Below are positions 15,468-23,759 of a stretch of DNA of 30,881 bases, piece after piece. Each line of letters starts with the position of its first letter. Within the stretch, counting starts at the first letter, position 1. The stretch is from Butyricicoccus sp. (lineage in GTDB: Bacteria; Bacillota; Clostridia; Oscillospirales; Butyricicoccaceae). The notes beneath the pieces were generated by a model. The model worked only from the letters and a program-made list of their open reading frames with translations, ran no database searches and was not told the origin of the DNA. Position numbers and translations under genes: made by a program. The stretch is taken from the NCBI GenBank assembly GCA_020025755.1, contig JAHHRO010000027.1:1-30881 (forward strand), read 5' to 3'.

Positions 15468-16178
15468 TTAAAACTCCTTCAAATATGCGATCTCATCCGG
15501 TGTGAGCGCGCGCCACTTTCCCGGAGCAAGCTTGGGATCAAGATGCAGTTCCCCCACGGCAATTCTCTTCAGTCTGCGCACCTGTAAACCGCACTTTTCG
15601 CACATTTTACGGATCTGGCGGTTGCGTCCCTCGTGAATGGTCATCTCCAAATGTGCCTCTGTATCCGATGCCTGATCGCGGATGTAAACCTCGGCAGGCT
15701 GTACGGTATAGCCATCAATTTCCATAGGTTCCTGCATTTCGGTGATGCGCCCCAAGTCACCGCGCACACTCACGAGATAGGTTTTGCCTGCCTCATGGGA
15801 GGGGTGCGTCAGATGCAGGGTCAGATCGCCATCATTGGTCATGAGCAGCAGTCCCTCAGAATCTGCGTCCAGCCGCCCGATCGGATATACACGCGCCTTG
15901 CAGCCGCGCACCAGTTCCCTGACCGTCTTGCGTCCGCGCTCATCCTTGAGGGTGGATACATAGCCGCGTGGCTTGTTGAGCATCAGATATACCTTTTCCT
16001 CCGCACGGCGCAGCGGCTTGCCGTTGACGAGAATTTTGTCACGCACCGGATCGGCACTGTCTCCCAGTCCTGCCTTCTGCCCATTCACGGTCACTGCACC
16101 GGCACGGATCATTTCCTCAGCCGCACGGCGAGAGCAAAGCCCTGCCTGTGCCATGATCTTTTGAATTCTTTCTTTCAT
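15468..16178 (-). CDS. rluB: 23S rRNA pseudouridine synthase (RluB-type)
   Basis: The 236-residue protein has an N-terminal S4 RNA-binding domain (1-50, QAGLCSRRAAEEMIRAG) and the RsuA/RluB catalytic core with Asp104 in the GRLDADSEGLLLMTNDGDL motif. The later HEGRNRQIRKMCE motif is diagnostic for this branch. It isomerises a uridine in large-subunit rRNA. It lies 18 bp after the carboxypeptidase gene with a GGAG site, so the two are co-transcribed up to the terminator at 15368-15398. RluB versus RsuA/RluE specificity is inferred from general likeness. Confidence 0.9.
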   Translation of the reverse strand: MKERIQKIMAQAGLCSRRAAEEMIRAGAVTVNGQKAGLGDSADPVRDKILVNGKPLRRAEEKVYLMLNKPRGYVSTLKDERGRKTVRELVRGCKARVYPIGRLDADSEGLLLMTNDGDLTLHLTHPSHEAGKTYLVSVRGDLGRITEMQEPMEIDGYTVQPAEVYIRDQASDTEAHLEMTIHEGRNRQIRKMCEKCGLQVRRLKRIAVGELHLDPKLAPGKWRALTPDEIAYLKEF

Positions 16179-16196
16179 AATGAAGCTCCATTCTCT

Positions 16197-17321
16197 CTAT
16201 TTTTCCATGTTGTCGAGACCAAACAGGCCGCAGATAAAATCAATGCAGCGCGTGAGCAGCCCGGGCTTGGGTGGGATCTGCTCAATATCCCTGCTATATG
16301 TCAGGGTATCCGTTTTGAGGATACGGTCTCCGATATGATATACGATCTCTCCATAATAATCCCCCTGCACCGCAGGGGCATATACAAAGCGTCTGCCGCG
16401 GTATGTGGTTTCGATCTGTTCCTTTTCTTCCGGTGTCAGCCAGAGCTCAAGGGTGCTGTCCGCACACAGAGAGACCTCAGACTCCGTGCCGCCCTCGACC
16501 GGCACCGTTCCCACAACCGCACCACTCTCATGCAGCGTGACCGGTGCATAGCGTGCAAACCCATCGTCCAAAAGTTCTGCGTGATCCTGCCAGTCATCCG
16601 GGTCGTTAAGCGTGACCGCGATCAATGTACGCCCGTTGCGCTCGGCGGCAGATACCAGACATCTGCCGCACTTTTTTGTGAACCCTGTTTTGACCCCGAT
16701 CGCGCCCTCATACATCCGCAGCATCTTATTGTGATTGACCATCGTCCGACCCGCTCGCGTGGTACTTGCCGTTCCCACGATCTCGCGGAAATCATGATCT
16801 TTGAGGGCATACGCCGTCAGCTGTGCCAGTTCCTGCGCCGTGGTGTGGTGCGTTTCTCCGTCCAGTCCATTGGGGTTTTCAAAATGCGTGTTGGCCAGTC
16901 CGAGTTCCTTTGCCTTGTCGTTCATGCGGCGCACAAAGGCTTCCATACCGCCGCATTCTCCGGCAATCGCGAGCGCGGCATCGTTGCCGCTCATAAGCAT
17001 CAGTCCGTACAGCGTGTCCCGTATGGTCAGCTGCTCCCCCGGCTTCAAATACATAGATGAACCTTCCGTCTGCGTGTACTCCGGCTTTACGGTATACACA
17101 CGATCAAGGTCACCCAGTTCGATGGCACACAGGGCAGTCATGATCTTGGTGGTTGATGCCATAGGCAGCACTTCGTGCGCATTGTGCGCATAGCGTACCG
17201 CTCCGGTGTCCGCATCGAGTACCACTGCGCTCTGCGCGCTCAGTGCCTTTGCCTGTGTCCCCAGCGCGGCCGCAAAGAACACCATCATCCATACCATATA
17301 TTTCGCTGCGTATGTCCGCAT
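16197..17321 (-). CDS. D-alanyl-D-alanine carboxypeptidase (DacF/DacB type, PBP5 family)
   Basis: The 374-residue protein begins with a signal peptide (hydrophobic 9-25) and a serine peptidase S11 domain: Ser56-Thr-Thr-Lys59 (STTK), SGN at 111-113 and KTG in GVKTGFTKKCGR near 216. It trims the terminal D-Ala of peptidoglycan stem peptides outside the membrane. A PBP5-type beta domain follows, with a hydrophobic C-terminal stretch (CIDFICGLFGL) suited to membrane attachment. GGAGGG supports the start. In many Clostridia dacF-like genes sit near scpAB and ytfJ, as here. Sporulation-specific or vegetative use cannot be decided. Confidence 0.93.
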   Translation of the reverse strand: MRTYAAKYMVWMMVFFAAALGTQAKALSAQSAVVLDADTGAVRYAHNAHEVLPMASTTKIMTALCAIELGDLDRVYTVKPEYTQTEGSSMYLKPGEQLTIRDTLYGLMLMSGNDAALAIAGECGGMEAFVRRMNDKAKELGLANTHFENPNGLDGETHHTTAQELAQLTAYALKDHDFREIVGTASTTRAGRTMVNHNKMLRMYEGAIGVKTGFTKKCGRCLVSAAERNGRTLIAVTLNDPDDWQDHAELLDDGFARYAPVTLHESGAVVGTVPVEGGTESEVSLCADSTLELWLTPEEKEQIETTYRGRRFVYAPAVQGDYYGEIVYHIGDRILKTDTLTYSRDIEQIPPKPGLLTRCIDFICGLFGLDNMEK

Positions 17322-17343
17322 CGCGATCCCTCCTGCCTGCTGA

Positions 17344-17379
17344 TAAAGAAAACCTACTCATGCAGTATATGAGTAGGTT
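17344..17379 (-). terminator. Terminator after gerW/ytfJ
   Basis: AACCTACTCAT / ATGAGTAGGTT, an 11-bp stem with a 7-nt loop, is followed on the minus strand by TTCTTTA. It ends the site-2 protease-scpAB-DUF2953-ytfJ unit. Confidence 0.8.
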
Positions 17380-17411
17380 CCCACAATTATACAGCAAACA
17401 CACGGATGGGA

Positions 17412-17846
17412 TCATATCTCGGGTGTCTTGTCCTCGTCCGCTTGGTTTTGGGCGTCTTGGTCACGCTTGGCAAAGAAACTCGATACCTTGCCGACCGCAC
17501 TGGGGATCATTTCTACCAGACGATCGGCTGTATTGACCGCCTGCGCGTTGATGCCGACCACATGTGTTCCCTCTGTGGGAGAGATCACCAAAAAGCAGAT
17601 CGGGGTCACGGTAACGCCTGCACCACCGCCGCCGCCAAAGCAAAGCGGTGTGTTGTCCTTGGCATTGCGGGACTGGTAATCGCTGCCGCCCGAACCAAAG
17701 CCAAAGGTCACACGGGAAACCGGAATGACCGTTGTGCCGTCCGGTGTTGTGATGGGCGTACCAACCGTGGTATCCACATCGACCATGCTCTTGATTTTTT
17801 CCATGGTTTCCGTCATCAGATCTTGAATGGGATGATGTTCACTCAT
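17412..17846 (-). CDS. ytfJ: GerW family sporulation protein (YtfJ)
   Basis: The 144-residue protein has the YtfJ layout: an N-terminal helix (HPIQDLMTETMEKIKSMVDV), the conserved VGTPITTPDGTTVIPVSRVTFGFG strand pair (28-51), a glycine run (FGGGGGAGV, 70-78) and the C-terminal TPICFLVISP. GerW is linked to spore germination and coat in Bacillus. The frame extends upstream, but GGAGG 12 nt before the ATG at 17846 and the ATGA overlap with the DUF2953 stop fix the start. Confidence 0.92.
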   Translation of the reverse strand: MSEHHPIQDLMTETMEKIKSMVDVDTTVGTPITTPDGTTVIPVSRVTFGFGSGGSDYQSRNAKDNTPLCFGGGGGAGVTVTPICFLVISPTEGTHVVGINAQAVNTADRLVEMIPSAVGKVSSFFAKRDQDAQNQADEDKTPEI

Positions 17847-18466
17847 ATTTCTTTCGCCTCCACAGACTGTTTTTGTTTGACCATACGATAGAGCCTGCTT
17901 CCATGCCGAATCCCAACGACGATCATCCAGATGGGGCGAAAGGAGCAGGAAAAGCACAGATCATATTTCGTATCCGTGCCCTCAAAATCTCCATCCACAT
18001 GGACACTCAGCTCTTTTATCTTAAAATTTTGTGCAAAAAATGGGTAAATCATACCACTGAGCGCGGAAGCACCGCCAAGATACAGCCCTGTTTTCGCCGC
18101 ATCCCCCGTGGCAAGCAGGATTTGTACGCGCAGGATATCAATACGCAGACGATCCTTGACCGCATCAAAGAATTCAAGGATCTCACAGACGAGATCTCCC
18201 CAGTCCATCGCCGCCCAAGGCGAATCTTCCGACTCCGGCGCGTCTTTCCTGATTTCCTCCGGCTTCTTCTGCGGCTTTTCAAGGCTCGGCTTCTTGCTGC
18301 CCTTCTTTCGCTCGATGGTCTTACGGAATATTCCCACGCGTACACGCACCTTGAATGTTCCGTTTTTTGCCTCGATCTGTGTGCCGATGCGCACGCAAAG
18401 CAGAAGCAGCAAAAGCCCCAGCACGGCAGCCAGCACGATCGCAGCGATCATTAGAACCTTTGCCAC
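17843..18466 (-). CDS. DUF2953 domain-containing protein
   Basis: This 207-residue protein has one N-terminal membrane helix (about 5-25), a basic linker rich in Lys and Glu (55-77), and a C-terminal part with FKIKELSVHVDGDFEGTDTKY, a segment seen in DUF2953 proteins located next to ytfJ and scpB in Clostridia. Role unknown; the constant neighbourhood suggests sporulation or cell envelope work. It starts 6 bp after scpB and overlaps ytfJ by 4 nt. Confidence 0.85.
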   Translation of the reverse strand: MAKVLMIAAIVLAAVLGLLLLLLCVRIGTQIEAKNGTFKVRVRVGIFRKTIERKKGSKKPSLEKPQKKPEEIRKDAPESEDSPWAAMDWGDLVCEILEFFDAVKDRLRIDILRVQILLATGDAAKTGLYLGGASALSGMIYPFFAQNFKIKELSVHVDGDFEGTDTKYDLCFSCSFRPIWMIVVGIRHGSRLYRMVKQKQSVEAKEI

Positions 18467-18472
18467 GCCTTG

Positions 18473-19015
18473 TCACTCCATTTCTCCCATGACCATTTGT
18501 TCCTCGGGATTCCATTCAGGCAGGTCGGGCAGTTCGGTCAGTCCCGAAATACCGAACGTGCGTAAAAATATATCGGTTGTGCGGAACAGGGTCGGTCTGC
18601 CGGGTACATCCAAATGTCCGCACGGCTCGATCATCCCCTTTTCCAGCAGGCTTGCCACGGTGCCGCTGGAATCCACGCCGCGCAGCTGTTCGATATAGGC
18701 ACGCGTCACCGGCTGGCGATAAGCCACAACCGTCAAAACCTCCAGTGCCGCCGCCGAGAGCGCGGGTGGCCGGCGGCTTTCCGTCGCGCGGCGAACTGCC
18801 GTCGCATATTCCGGACGGGTACACAGCTGCACCTTATCCTTCATACGGACAAGCTCGATCCCGCTTCCTGCCTGCGCATAATGTGCCTCCAGACCATGCA
18901 GGGCATGCGCCACCGCAGCTGGCTCGGCATCTGCTGCCGTAATGAGGCGGCTGACCGGCACGGCATCCCCCACCGCAAATAAAATCGCTTCCAGCACAGC
19001 TTCCAGCTGTGTCAT
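18473..19015 (-). CDS. scpB: Segregation and condensation protein B
   Basis: The 180-residue protein has two winged-helix domains. LEAVLEAILFAVGDAVPVSRL opens it, followed by ALSAAALEVLTVVAYRQPVTRAYIEQLRGVDSS and a late GRPTLFRTTDIFLRTFGI, all ScpB hallmarks. ScpB dimers join ScpA and SMC to form condensin and help chromosome segregation. It overlaps scpA by 4 nt. Confidence 0.95.
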   Translation of the reverse strand: MTQLEAVLEAILFAVGDAVPVSRLITAADAEPAAVAHALHGLEAHYAQAGSGIELVRMKDKVQLCTRPEYATAVRRATESRRPPALSAAALEVLTVVAYRQPVTRAYIEQLRGVDSSGTVASLLEKGMIEPCGHLDVPGRPTLFRTTDIFLRTFGISGLTELPDLPEWNPEEQMVMGEME

Positions 19016-19734
19016 GCATCTTCCTCCTCTGCGAGCGTCAATTCTATGGCATCGCCCTCGCCTGTTATGGTGATATCGTGCGTCTTGGAAAGTTCCAAAA
19101 CCGCCAAAAAGGTTGCCACGACCTCCGAGCGGCTGCGTGCATCCACAAACAGACTGGAAAACAGGACGCGCTGTTCCGTCTGGAACCGTTTGAGGATCGC
19201 CGCGATCTGCACCTGCACCGGTACGGTCTCATGCCCGACGATGCCGCGGAACGCAGATACCGGCGGCGGCGTGCGCCGCTGGATGCGCTCAAGGATCGCA
19301 TGGGCGGCGCGGATCAGTTCCTCCGGCACATGGTGATATTCGACCGGTGCGCCTGCCTCTTGCGGCTCGGGTGGCTTGGTCATGCGGTCGCGTCCATAGT
19401 CGATATGGGCGCGGAAATAAGGGGTCATTTCTTTCATGCGCTGGTATTCGATCAGCTGTTCCACCAACTCCGTCCGTGGATCTTCCTGTGGCTCGGTCTC
19501 CGGCTTGGGCAGGAGCATGCGCGACTTGATATAGACAAGCTGCGCCGCCATCGCGATAAAATCTCCGGCAACATCCAGATCCAACTCCTCTGCTGCGTGC
19601 AGAATCTCCAGATACTGCTCTAAGATAGAGGCAATCGGGATATCGTAGATGGATACCTTATTGCGTGCGATCAGGTGCAGGAGCAGATCGAGCGGCCCAT
19701 CAAATTCCGCAAGATGGAAAGTCATTTCGCTCAT
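19012..19734 (-). CDS. scpA: Segregation and condensation protein A
   Basis: The 240-residue kleisin opens with FHLAEFDGPLDLLLHLI and KVSIYDIPIASILEQYLE, the SMC-neck-binding end, followed by the FIAMAAQLVYIKSRMLLP helix that contacts ScpB. The C-terminus is a winged helix that binds the SMC head. ScpA bridges SMC heads with ScpB. The start overlaps the site-2 protease stop as ATGA, so translation is coupled along this operon. Confidence 0.95.
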   Translation of the reverse strand: MSEMTFHLAEFDGPLDLLLHLIARNKVSIYDIPIASILEQYLEILHAAEELDLDVAGDFIAMAAQLVYIKSRMLLPKPETEPQEDPRTELVEQLIEYQRMKEMTPYFRAHIDYGRDRMTKPPEPQEAGAPVEYHHVPEELIRAAHAILERIQRRTPPPVSAFRGIVGHETVPVQVQIAAILKRFQTEQRVLFSSLFVDARSRSEVVATFLAVLELSKTHDITITGEGDAIELTLAEEEDA

Positions 19735-20429
19735 ACGAACAGCATCACCGTGCGGAACACCAGATTCACGATCCAGTTATTGACACCCATAATGACATAA
19801 TCAAACAGGCCAAAATAGACGATAAAGATGATCGCGAGCAGGATCACCGACTGATACCGCTCCAGCTTTTGCTGTAAGCTGTACGGCGCAAATGCATTGA
19901 GTACACGCGAGCCGTCCAGCGGCGGGATCGGAATGAGGTTGAACACCCCAAGGCCGACCGACAGGGACGCGATATAGTAGAAGAACATGGACAGCGTATT
20001 GAGGAACATGATATCGCTATCAATATACAGCCCCATTACGATGTTGATGGTATAGCAGATGAATGCCAGAACCAGATTGGAAAGCGGCCCTGCCAGCGCA
20101 ACGAGTGCCATGCCCAGCTTGCGGTTCTTCATGCGAAAGCCTGACACATTGACCGGCACGGGACGCGCCCAGCCGAATCCAAAGACGAGCATGCACAGAA
20201 ACCCCATTGGGTCGATATGTGCCATTGGGTCAAGGGTCAGCCTGCCTGCGCGCTGTGCGGTGCGATCCCCCAAGGCGCGTGCCGCCCAGCCGTGCGCACA
20301 TTCATGGACAGACAGACAGATGATGACCGAGGGAAGCATCAGACAGAGCGTGATCAAAAAGCCACGCATATCTCCTCTGAGCAAAGATTGAAGTAACACA
20401 GACAAATTCCTCCAGATATACTGATACAT
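19731..20429 (-). CDS. Site-2 protease family membrane metalloprotease (M50)
   Basis: With the farthest ATG the protein has 232 residues and five to six membrane segments. The zinc site is HECAH (His42, Glu43, His46) and the third ligand is Asp172 in NLIPIPPLDG (164-173). It resembles the short YwhC/YdiL branch that precedes scpA in many Firmicutes; its substrate is unknown. The start is uncertain. A strong promoter has its -10 only 5 nt before the ATG at 20429, so this ATG would be at the very 5' end of the mRNA. An in-frame GTG at 20399 has TGGAGG 9 nt upstream and may be the real start. Confidence 0.9.
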   Translation of the reverse strand: MYQYIWRNLSVLLQSLLRGDMRGFLITLCLMLPSVIICLSVHECAHGWAARALGDRTAQRAGRLTLDPMAHIDPMGFLCMLVFGFGWARPVPVNVSGFRMKNRKLGMALVALAGPLSNLVLAFICYTINIVMGLYIDSDIMFLNTLSMFFYYIASLSVGLGVFNLIPIPPLDGSRVLNAFAPYSLQQKLERYQSVILLAIIFIVYFGLFDYVIMGVNNWIVNLVFRTVMLFV

Positions 20430-20434
20430 TTCCC

Positions 20435-20463
20435 ATTATAGTGGATACCATACCATTTTGCAA
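20435..20463 (-). promoter_or_regulatory. Promoter of the site-2 protease-scpAB-ytfJ operon
   Basis: Minus strand TTGCAA, 17-nt spacer, TATAAT. The expected transcription start falls on or next to the upstream-most ATG of the first gene. Confidence 0.7.
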
Positions 20464-20489
20464 CGAAAAGCCAAAATTTAACAAACCGG

Positions 20490-20523
20490 AAAAAAATCCG
20501 CCCTGCCAACGGGCAGAGCGGAT
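20490..20523 (-). terminator. Terminator after the HIT gene
   Basis: A 12-13 bp stem (ATCCGCCCTGCC paired with GGGCAGAGCGGAT, one mismatch) lies 12 bp past the HIT stop and is followed on the minus strand by a run of Ts. Confidence 0.85.
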
Positions 20524-20534
20524 CATACTGCATT

Positions 20535-20963
20535 TTAGAGTCCCAATTCCTTTTGGAGCATGGCGATCATTTCCTCATACACCTCAGGCTCCAGATGTAC
20601 TGGTGTATCTCTTGTGATGGTGAAGCCGCCGCCAAATTCAAATCCGCCCTCGTACTTGGGCACGATATGGAAATGCAGGTGCGGATTGGTGTCTCCAAAC
20701 GATCCCAGATTCAGCTTGGTGCATCCCCACAGCTTCTTGACCGCCTCGGACGCACGCGCCAGATCCTCCATAAAGTCATTGCGCTCCTGTGCATCGCACT
20801 CGTACAGTTCCTTTTTATGGGAATTAAGCGCGAGCACACAACGTCCCTTATGAGACTGATCCTTGAACAGATACAAAGTACCTGCCTTCATTGTTCCGAC
20901 TTTCAGCATGATCGCTTCGCGTCTCTCGTCATGCTCTGCGCAGTAAAAACAACCAGTTGCCAT
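20535..20963 (-). CDS. HIT family nucleotide-binding protein
   Basis: The 142-residue protein carries the histidine triad HLHFHIVP (His95, His97, His99) preceded by SFGDTNPH, and an N-terminal CFYC pair that may bind zinc. HIT proteins hydrolyse nucleoside phosphoramidates or dinucleoside polyphosphates in the cytosol; the exact substrate cannot be told. AAAGGAG supports the start. It is a single gene with a terminator. Confidence 0.9.
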   Translation of the reverse strand: MATGCFYCAEHDERREAIMLKVGTMKAGTLYLFKDQSHKGRCVLALNSHKKELYECDAQERNDFMEDLARASEAVKKLWGCTKLNLGSFGDTNPHLHFHIVPKYEGGFEFGGGFTITRDTPVHLEPEVYEEMIAMLQKELGL

Positions 20964-21086
20964 TTTTCAGTTCTCCTTTGATCCGCTCTGCGGTATTCTG
21001 GTTCTAGTATACTGTGTATGCCAAAAAAATTCCAGCCTTTTTATAATTTTTTTATCAATTCTTGATAATATTTTTGTTTGATTGCA

Positions 21087-22163
21087 TCATACTGATACTG
21101 CCGCATACAAATTCACATCCCATGCAGGCACATAGGGATGATGGCGCAGATACAGCTGATAGTCCGGACACAGCGTCCTTAGCAGCTTGGGCAGCGCAAA
21201 CAGATCCTCATTGCGATGGTAGCACGCCACATTGAGCCGCGGACGCGAGCAGGCGATGGTTTCCTTCGCGCCCATGAGTGCCTGATACTCCGCTCCCTCG
21301 ACATCCAGCTTGAGCATCGTACACGGTGCACCGTTCAATACACTGTCCAGCGCACGCATCTGCGTGGGCGTGCCCTGCCCTGCAAGCGCAGAGTTGCGCC
21401 CAGCCTTTGCCGCAAAGGTGAGCGTCGTGTCAGTCTCCCAGCTTCCAGCCTGCACCAGCCGTACACGCGCGGCATCCAGCCGCTCCTCTGCATACTGACT
21501 CAGCTTGCGGAAGTTGCGGCGATCGGGTTCGAGTGCCGTGATGGAGGCATACGCGCCGCCTGTGTAGGAGAGCAGCTCCCGAATGGTGTCTCCGTTGTAT
21601 GCGCCGAGATCGGCGAAATGCTCCTGTGTGTGCGGCTTCAAAACAGTCGCGAAGATCTCGTCCTTGTCCGTTTCACAGTGGCGCAGATAGTCGATCTTGC
21701 CGCTGATCTTGAAGTTTATGATATCCGCAAAAACCTGTCGGGAGGTCTCGTCTGCCATCCATGCATATGCCTGCTCAAACTCCTGTGCATGCGCCTGCAA
21801 AAAGACAAGGTCGAACAAACCGCCTCCTGCTACGGGTACATCAGGCGCGACCAGATCAAAGCGTTCGTTCAGAGCATAAAAGCGTTCGAGCAGTTCGGGA
21901 CGCTGACTGGCAAAACTCAAAACGACCACGATCTCCTCGCCGAACTCCTGCACCACGTCAGACAGCTTTTTGACCTGAAATCCGGCAAAGCTATGCCCCC
22001 GCACAAATTCGTCGCTGGCAAATACACCCGAAGCATGGATATCTTTTTCCGCAAAGACGCGCAGGATCTTGTCTGCGCCGTCTCCCATGCCATAGAGCAG
22101 GATCGGGCGCGTTTCTGCCTGCAATCGGCTCCAAACGTCCTGTTGTTCTATTAAAAATTCCAT
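21087..22163 (-). CDS. FkbM family methyltransferase
   Basis: The 358-residue protein has an N-terminal Rossmann-like part (ILLYGMGDGADKILRVF, 21-37) and a C-terminal FkbM methyltransferase domain with the SAM-binding FADLGAYNGDTIREL and the conserved LKLDVEGAEYQAL. FkbM enzymes O-methylate sugars or polyketides; in gut Clostridia such two-part proteins often sit with surface-sugar genes. The start is set at 22163: the promoter at 22193-22221 leaves a leader of about 20 nt with GAAGGAAA just before this ATG, while the ATG at 22178 would have almost no leader. Substrate unknown. It faces away from the putative DUF6734-like transferase gene across a repeat-rich gap. Confidence 0.87.
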   Translation of the reverse strand: MEFLIEQQDVWSRLQAETRPILLYGMGDGADKILRVFAEKDIHASGVFASDEFVRGHSFAGFQVKKLSDVVQEFGEEIVVVLSFASQRPELLERFYALNERFDLVAPDVPVAGGGLFDLVFLQAHAQEFEQAYAWMADETSRQVFADIINFKISGKIDYLRHCETDKDEIFATVLKPHTQEHFADLGAYNGDTIRELLSYTGGAYASITALEPDRRNFRKLSQYAEERLDAARVRLVQAGSWETDTTLTFAAKAGRNSALAGQGTPTQMRALDSVLNGAPCTMLKLDVEGAEYQALMGAKETIACSRPRLNVACYHRNEDLFALPKLLRTLCPDYQLYLRHHPYVPAWDVNLYAAVSV

Positions 22164-22192
22164 TTTGATTTCCTTCATCTCGTTTTTTCTTC

Positions 22193-22221
22193 ATTATAAG
22201 GGAAAACAAGATAGATGTAAA
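22193..22221 (-). promoter_or_regulatory. Promoter of the FkbM methyltransferase gene
   Basis: Minus strand TTTACA, 17-nt spacer, TATAAT: a near-consensus vegetative promoter. Confidence 0.75.
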
Positions 22222-22271
22222 GGCACAGAGAAAAGGGATTTATGTTTCCACAAGCTGTGGAGAGTTGGAAG

Positions 22272-22543
22272 CGTCCGTAGGATTTTCATTTCTGCTAAAC
22301 GATTTGCTTCGAGAAGCTGAGAAGCGTGTCGCGGTCTCGCGACGGAGACACAAGGAATATAACCTTGCGGTTCTTATCCTTGTGAATCCAACACTCCCCC
22401 TCCATCAGATTGACTATTTAGCCGCCGCTAGGGTGTGAAAGTATGAGCTCCGCCACAGGCGGGATTTCTGAAGCCGGATTCGTTCTGCATGAGTGCCCCA
22501 AGGGTGTGAATGTATGGTTTCCGCCACAGGCGGGATTGTACAG
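22272..22543 (-). repeat. R1 structured intergenic repeat, copy 2 (inverted, partly duplicated)
   Basis: Read on the minus strand this matches the central and right part of R1 copy 1: the GTGTTGGATTCACAAGGA hairpin, the TCGCGAGACCGCGA palindrome and the TTTAGCAGAAATGAAAATC end. The segment containing CCGCCTGTGGCGGA and the following CACCC occurs twice here (about 22428-22465 and 22500-22538), a local duplication. No gene is supported inside it. Confidence 0.7.
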
Positions 22544-22670
22544 CCCTGTGACAAATTGATACGGTGCAGGTCTTTTACATCCCCTCCATGAACGCACGCA
22601 TGAACACCGCCCATTTCCTAAACGAACAGCAATGGACGTTCGAGCACAGACCGCCAGCACAAAGAGTCCG

Positions 22671-23169
22671 CAGCGTTGGAACAGTCCGACCAGTGCGCAC
22701 ACTGGTTGGCTCGTTCCGGATGCGGCAACGCGGCAAATCCCATAAAACAACCGAAATCTTCCTGCTTATACGCACAAATAATTGCCAGTCCTGTTCGTGC
22801 AACCAACGCAGAAAATGTTTTTGGTTTCAAGCAGAAATTATCTCCAAAAAGGGCTGAACCATTCCGCCCTGCGGCGGAGTTCATACATTCGCACCCTGGG
22901 GGCACTGCCATTGTCTATCTGATGGAAGGGAGTGTTGGATTCACAAGGACATTACTGAATCAGAAAACACCCCAGTGGGGTGTTTTCCAGTAAGGCTGTG
23001 GGCGACCCCGTCGCCCAAGTCATAAACGGCTGTGTAATGTATTTTCAGCTAATAGAGCAATCAGCCCCGTAAGGTTCTATTCCTTGTGTCTCCGTCGCGA
23101 GACCGCGACACGCTTCCCTGCTTCTCGAAGCAAATCGTTTAGCAGAAATGAAAACCAGACGGATTTCCC
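22671..23169 (+). repeat. R1 structured intergenic repeat, copy 3 (with 119-bp insert)
   Basis: Matches copy 1 over its length: the GGAAC...GTTCC hairpin at the left end, TTGCCAGTCCTGTT, the CCGC/GCGG hairpin, GGAGTGTTGGATTCACAAGGA, and the right end CAGAAATGAAAA. Between 22950 and 23068 about 119 bp replaces the hairpin tip found in copy 1. With copy 2 it makes an inverted pair of about 0.9 kb in the gene-free gap 22210-23268. Confidence 0.7.
22964..22986 (+). terminator. Terminator-like hairpin inside R1 copy 3
   Basis: AAAACACCCC / GGGGTGTTTT forms a perfect 10-bp stem with a 3-nt loop and A/T flanks on both sides. It lies in the insert and is not next to a gene end. Confidence 0.45.
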
Positions 23170-23268
23170 CAAAAAACATTTCCTCTTTGCTTTGAAGCAA
23201 ATCTTCATAATGTAAGAATGAAAAACCTGTGGTTTTCCAAATTTCTAAAATTTGCCCCCTCTCAACAG

Positions 23269-23297
23269 TTGCACCCTCGTGCATGTTCTCTTATAAT
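23269..23297 (+). promoter_or_regulatory. Promoter of the Ser/Gly-rich protein and DxD transferase pair
   Basis: TTGCAC, 17-nt spacer, TATAAT, about 30 bp before the start codon, followed by a strong AAGGAGG ribosome site. Confidence 0.75.
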
Positions 23298-23326
23298 AAG
23301 AATAGACCGGCAAGGAGGACACACCC

Positions 23327-23758
23327 ATGGTGACCAAAACAAAAAACCGTATTTTAGCACTTGATCCCGTACACTTCCGCGAACTGGACGGGGTTGTATT
23401 TGACGAAGACAGCTTCACGCGGCACTGTGCCCCACATCCAAAATCGCAGACATCCCCTGCACCTGAGACCGTCCCCATACCCGAGGTGATCTCCGCGCCC
23501 ATCCCACAAGTTGTCTTTGATTTTCCGCCCGTGCATGTGGGCTGGTATCCAATCGAAGTCAAGACCCCTGCATACCCCATTATGGCAAAGGGCGAGCCGC
23601 TCCTAGGCTCTGGGTCGTCCTCTTTCTCCATGACCTCATGGCAGACAAGCTGGCTGTTCGGCTCTTATCTTTCCTCCGGCTCGTTCTACGGCTCGTTTTC
23701 CAGCGTATCATCCGGCATGCCGTTTGGCGTCGGTGGATATGGCTTGGAACTGATCTGA
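23327..23758 (+). CDS. Small two-part protein with Pro-rich linker and Ser/Gly/aromatic C-terminus
   Basis: I do not recognise this 143-residue protein. Residues 1-34 look like a compact charged head (NRILALDPVHFRELDGVVFDE). Residues 44-86 are rich in Pro. Residues 94-139 are low-complexity: about 16 of residues 94-130 are Ser, mixed with Gly, Trp, Phe and Tyr (for example FGSYLSSGSFYGSFSSVSSG). No signal peptide, LPXTG or membrane helix is evident. It has its own promoter and AAGGAGG site, so expression is likely. The next gene, a DxD transferase, starts 1 nt after its stop. The C-terminus could be the acceptor for that enzyme or a modified peptide; this is inference. Confidence 0.8.
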   Translation: MVTKTKNRILALDPVHFRELDGVVFDEDSFTRHCAPHPKSQTSPAPETVPIPEVISAPIPQVVFDFPPVHVGWYPIEVKTPAYPIMAKGEPLLGSGSSSFSMTSWQTSWLFGSYLSSGSFYGSFSSVSSGMPFGVGGYGLELI

Positions 23759-23759
23759 T

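Noticed and set aside
21040..21075. AT-rich hairpin TTATCAA/TTGATAA between the HIT and FkbM genes as a terminator
   Set aside because: The T tract follows only on the plus strand, where no gene ends; it is weak for the minus-strand FkbM gene.
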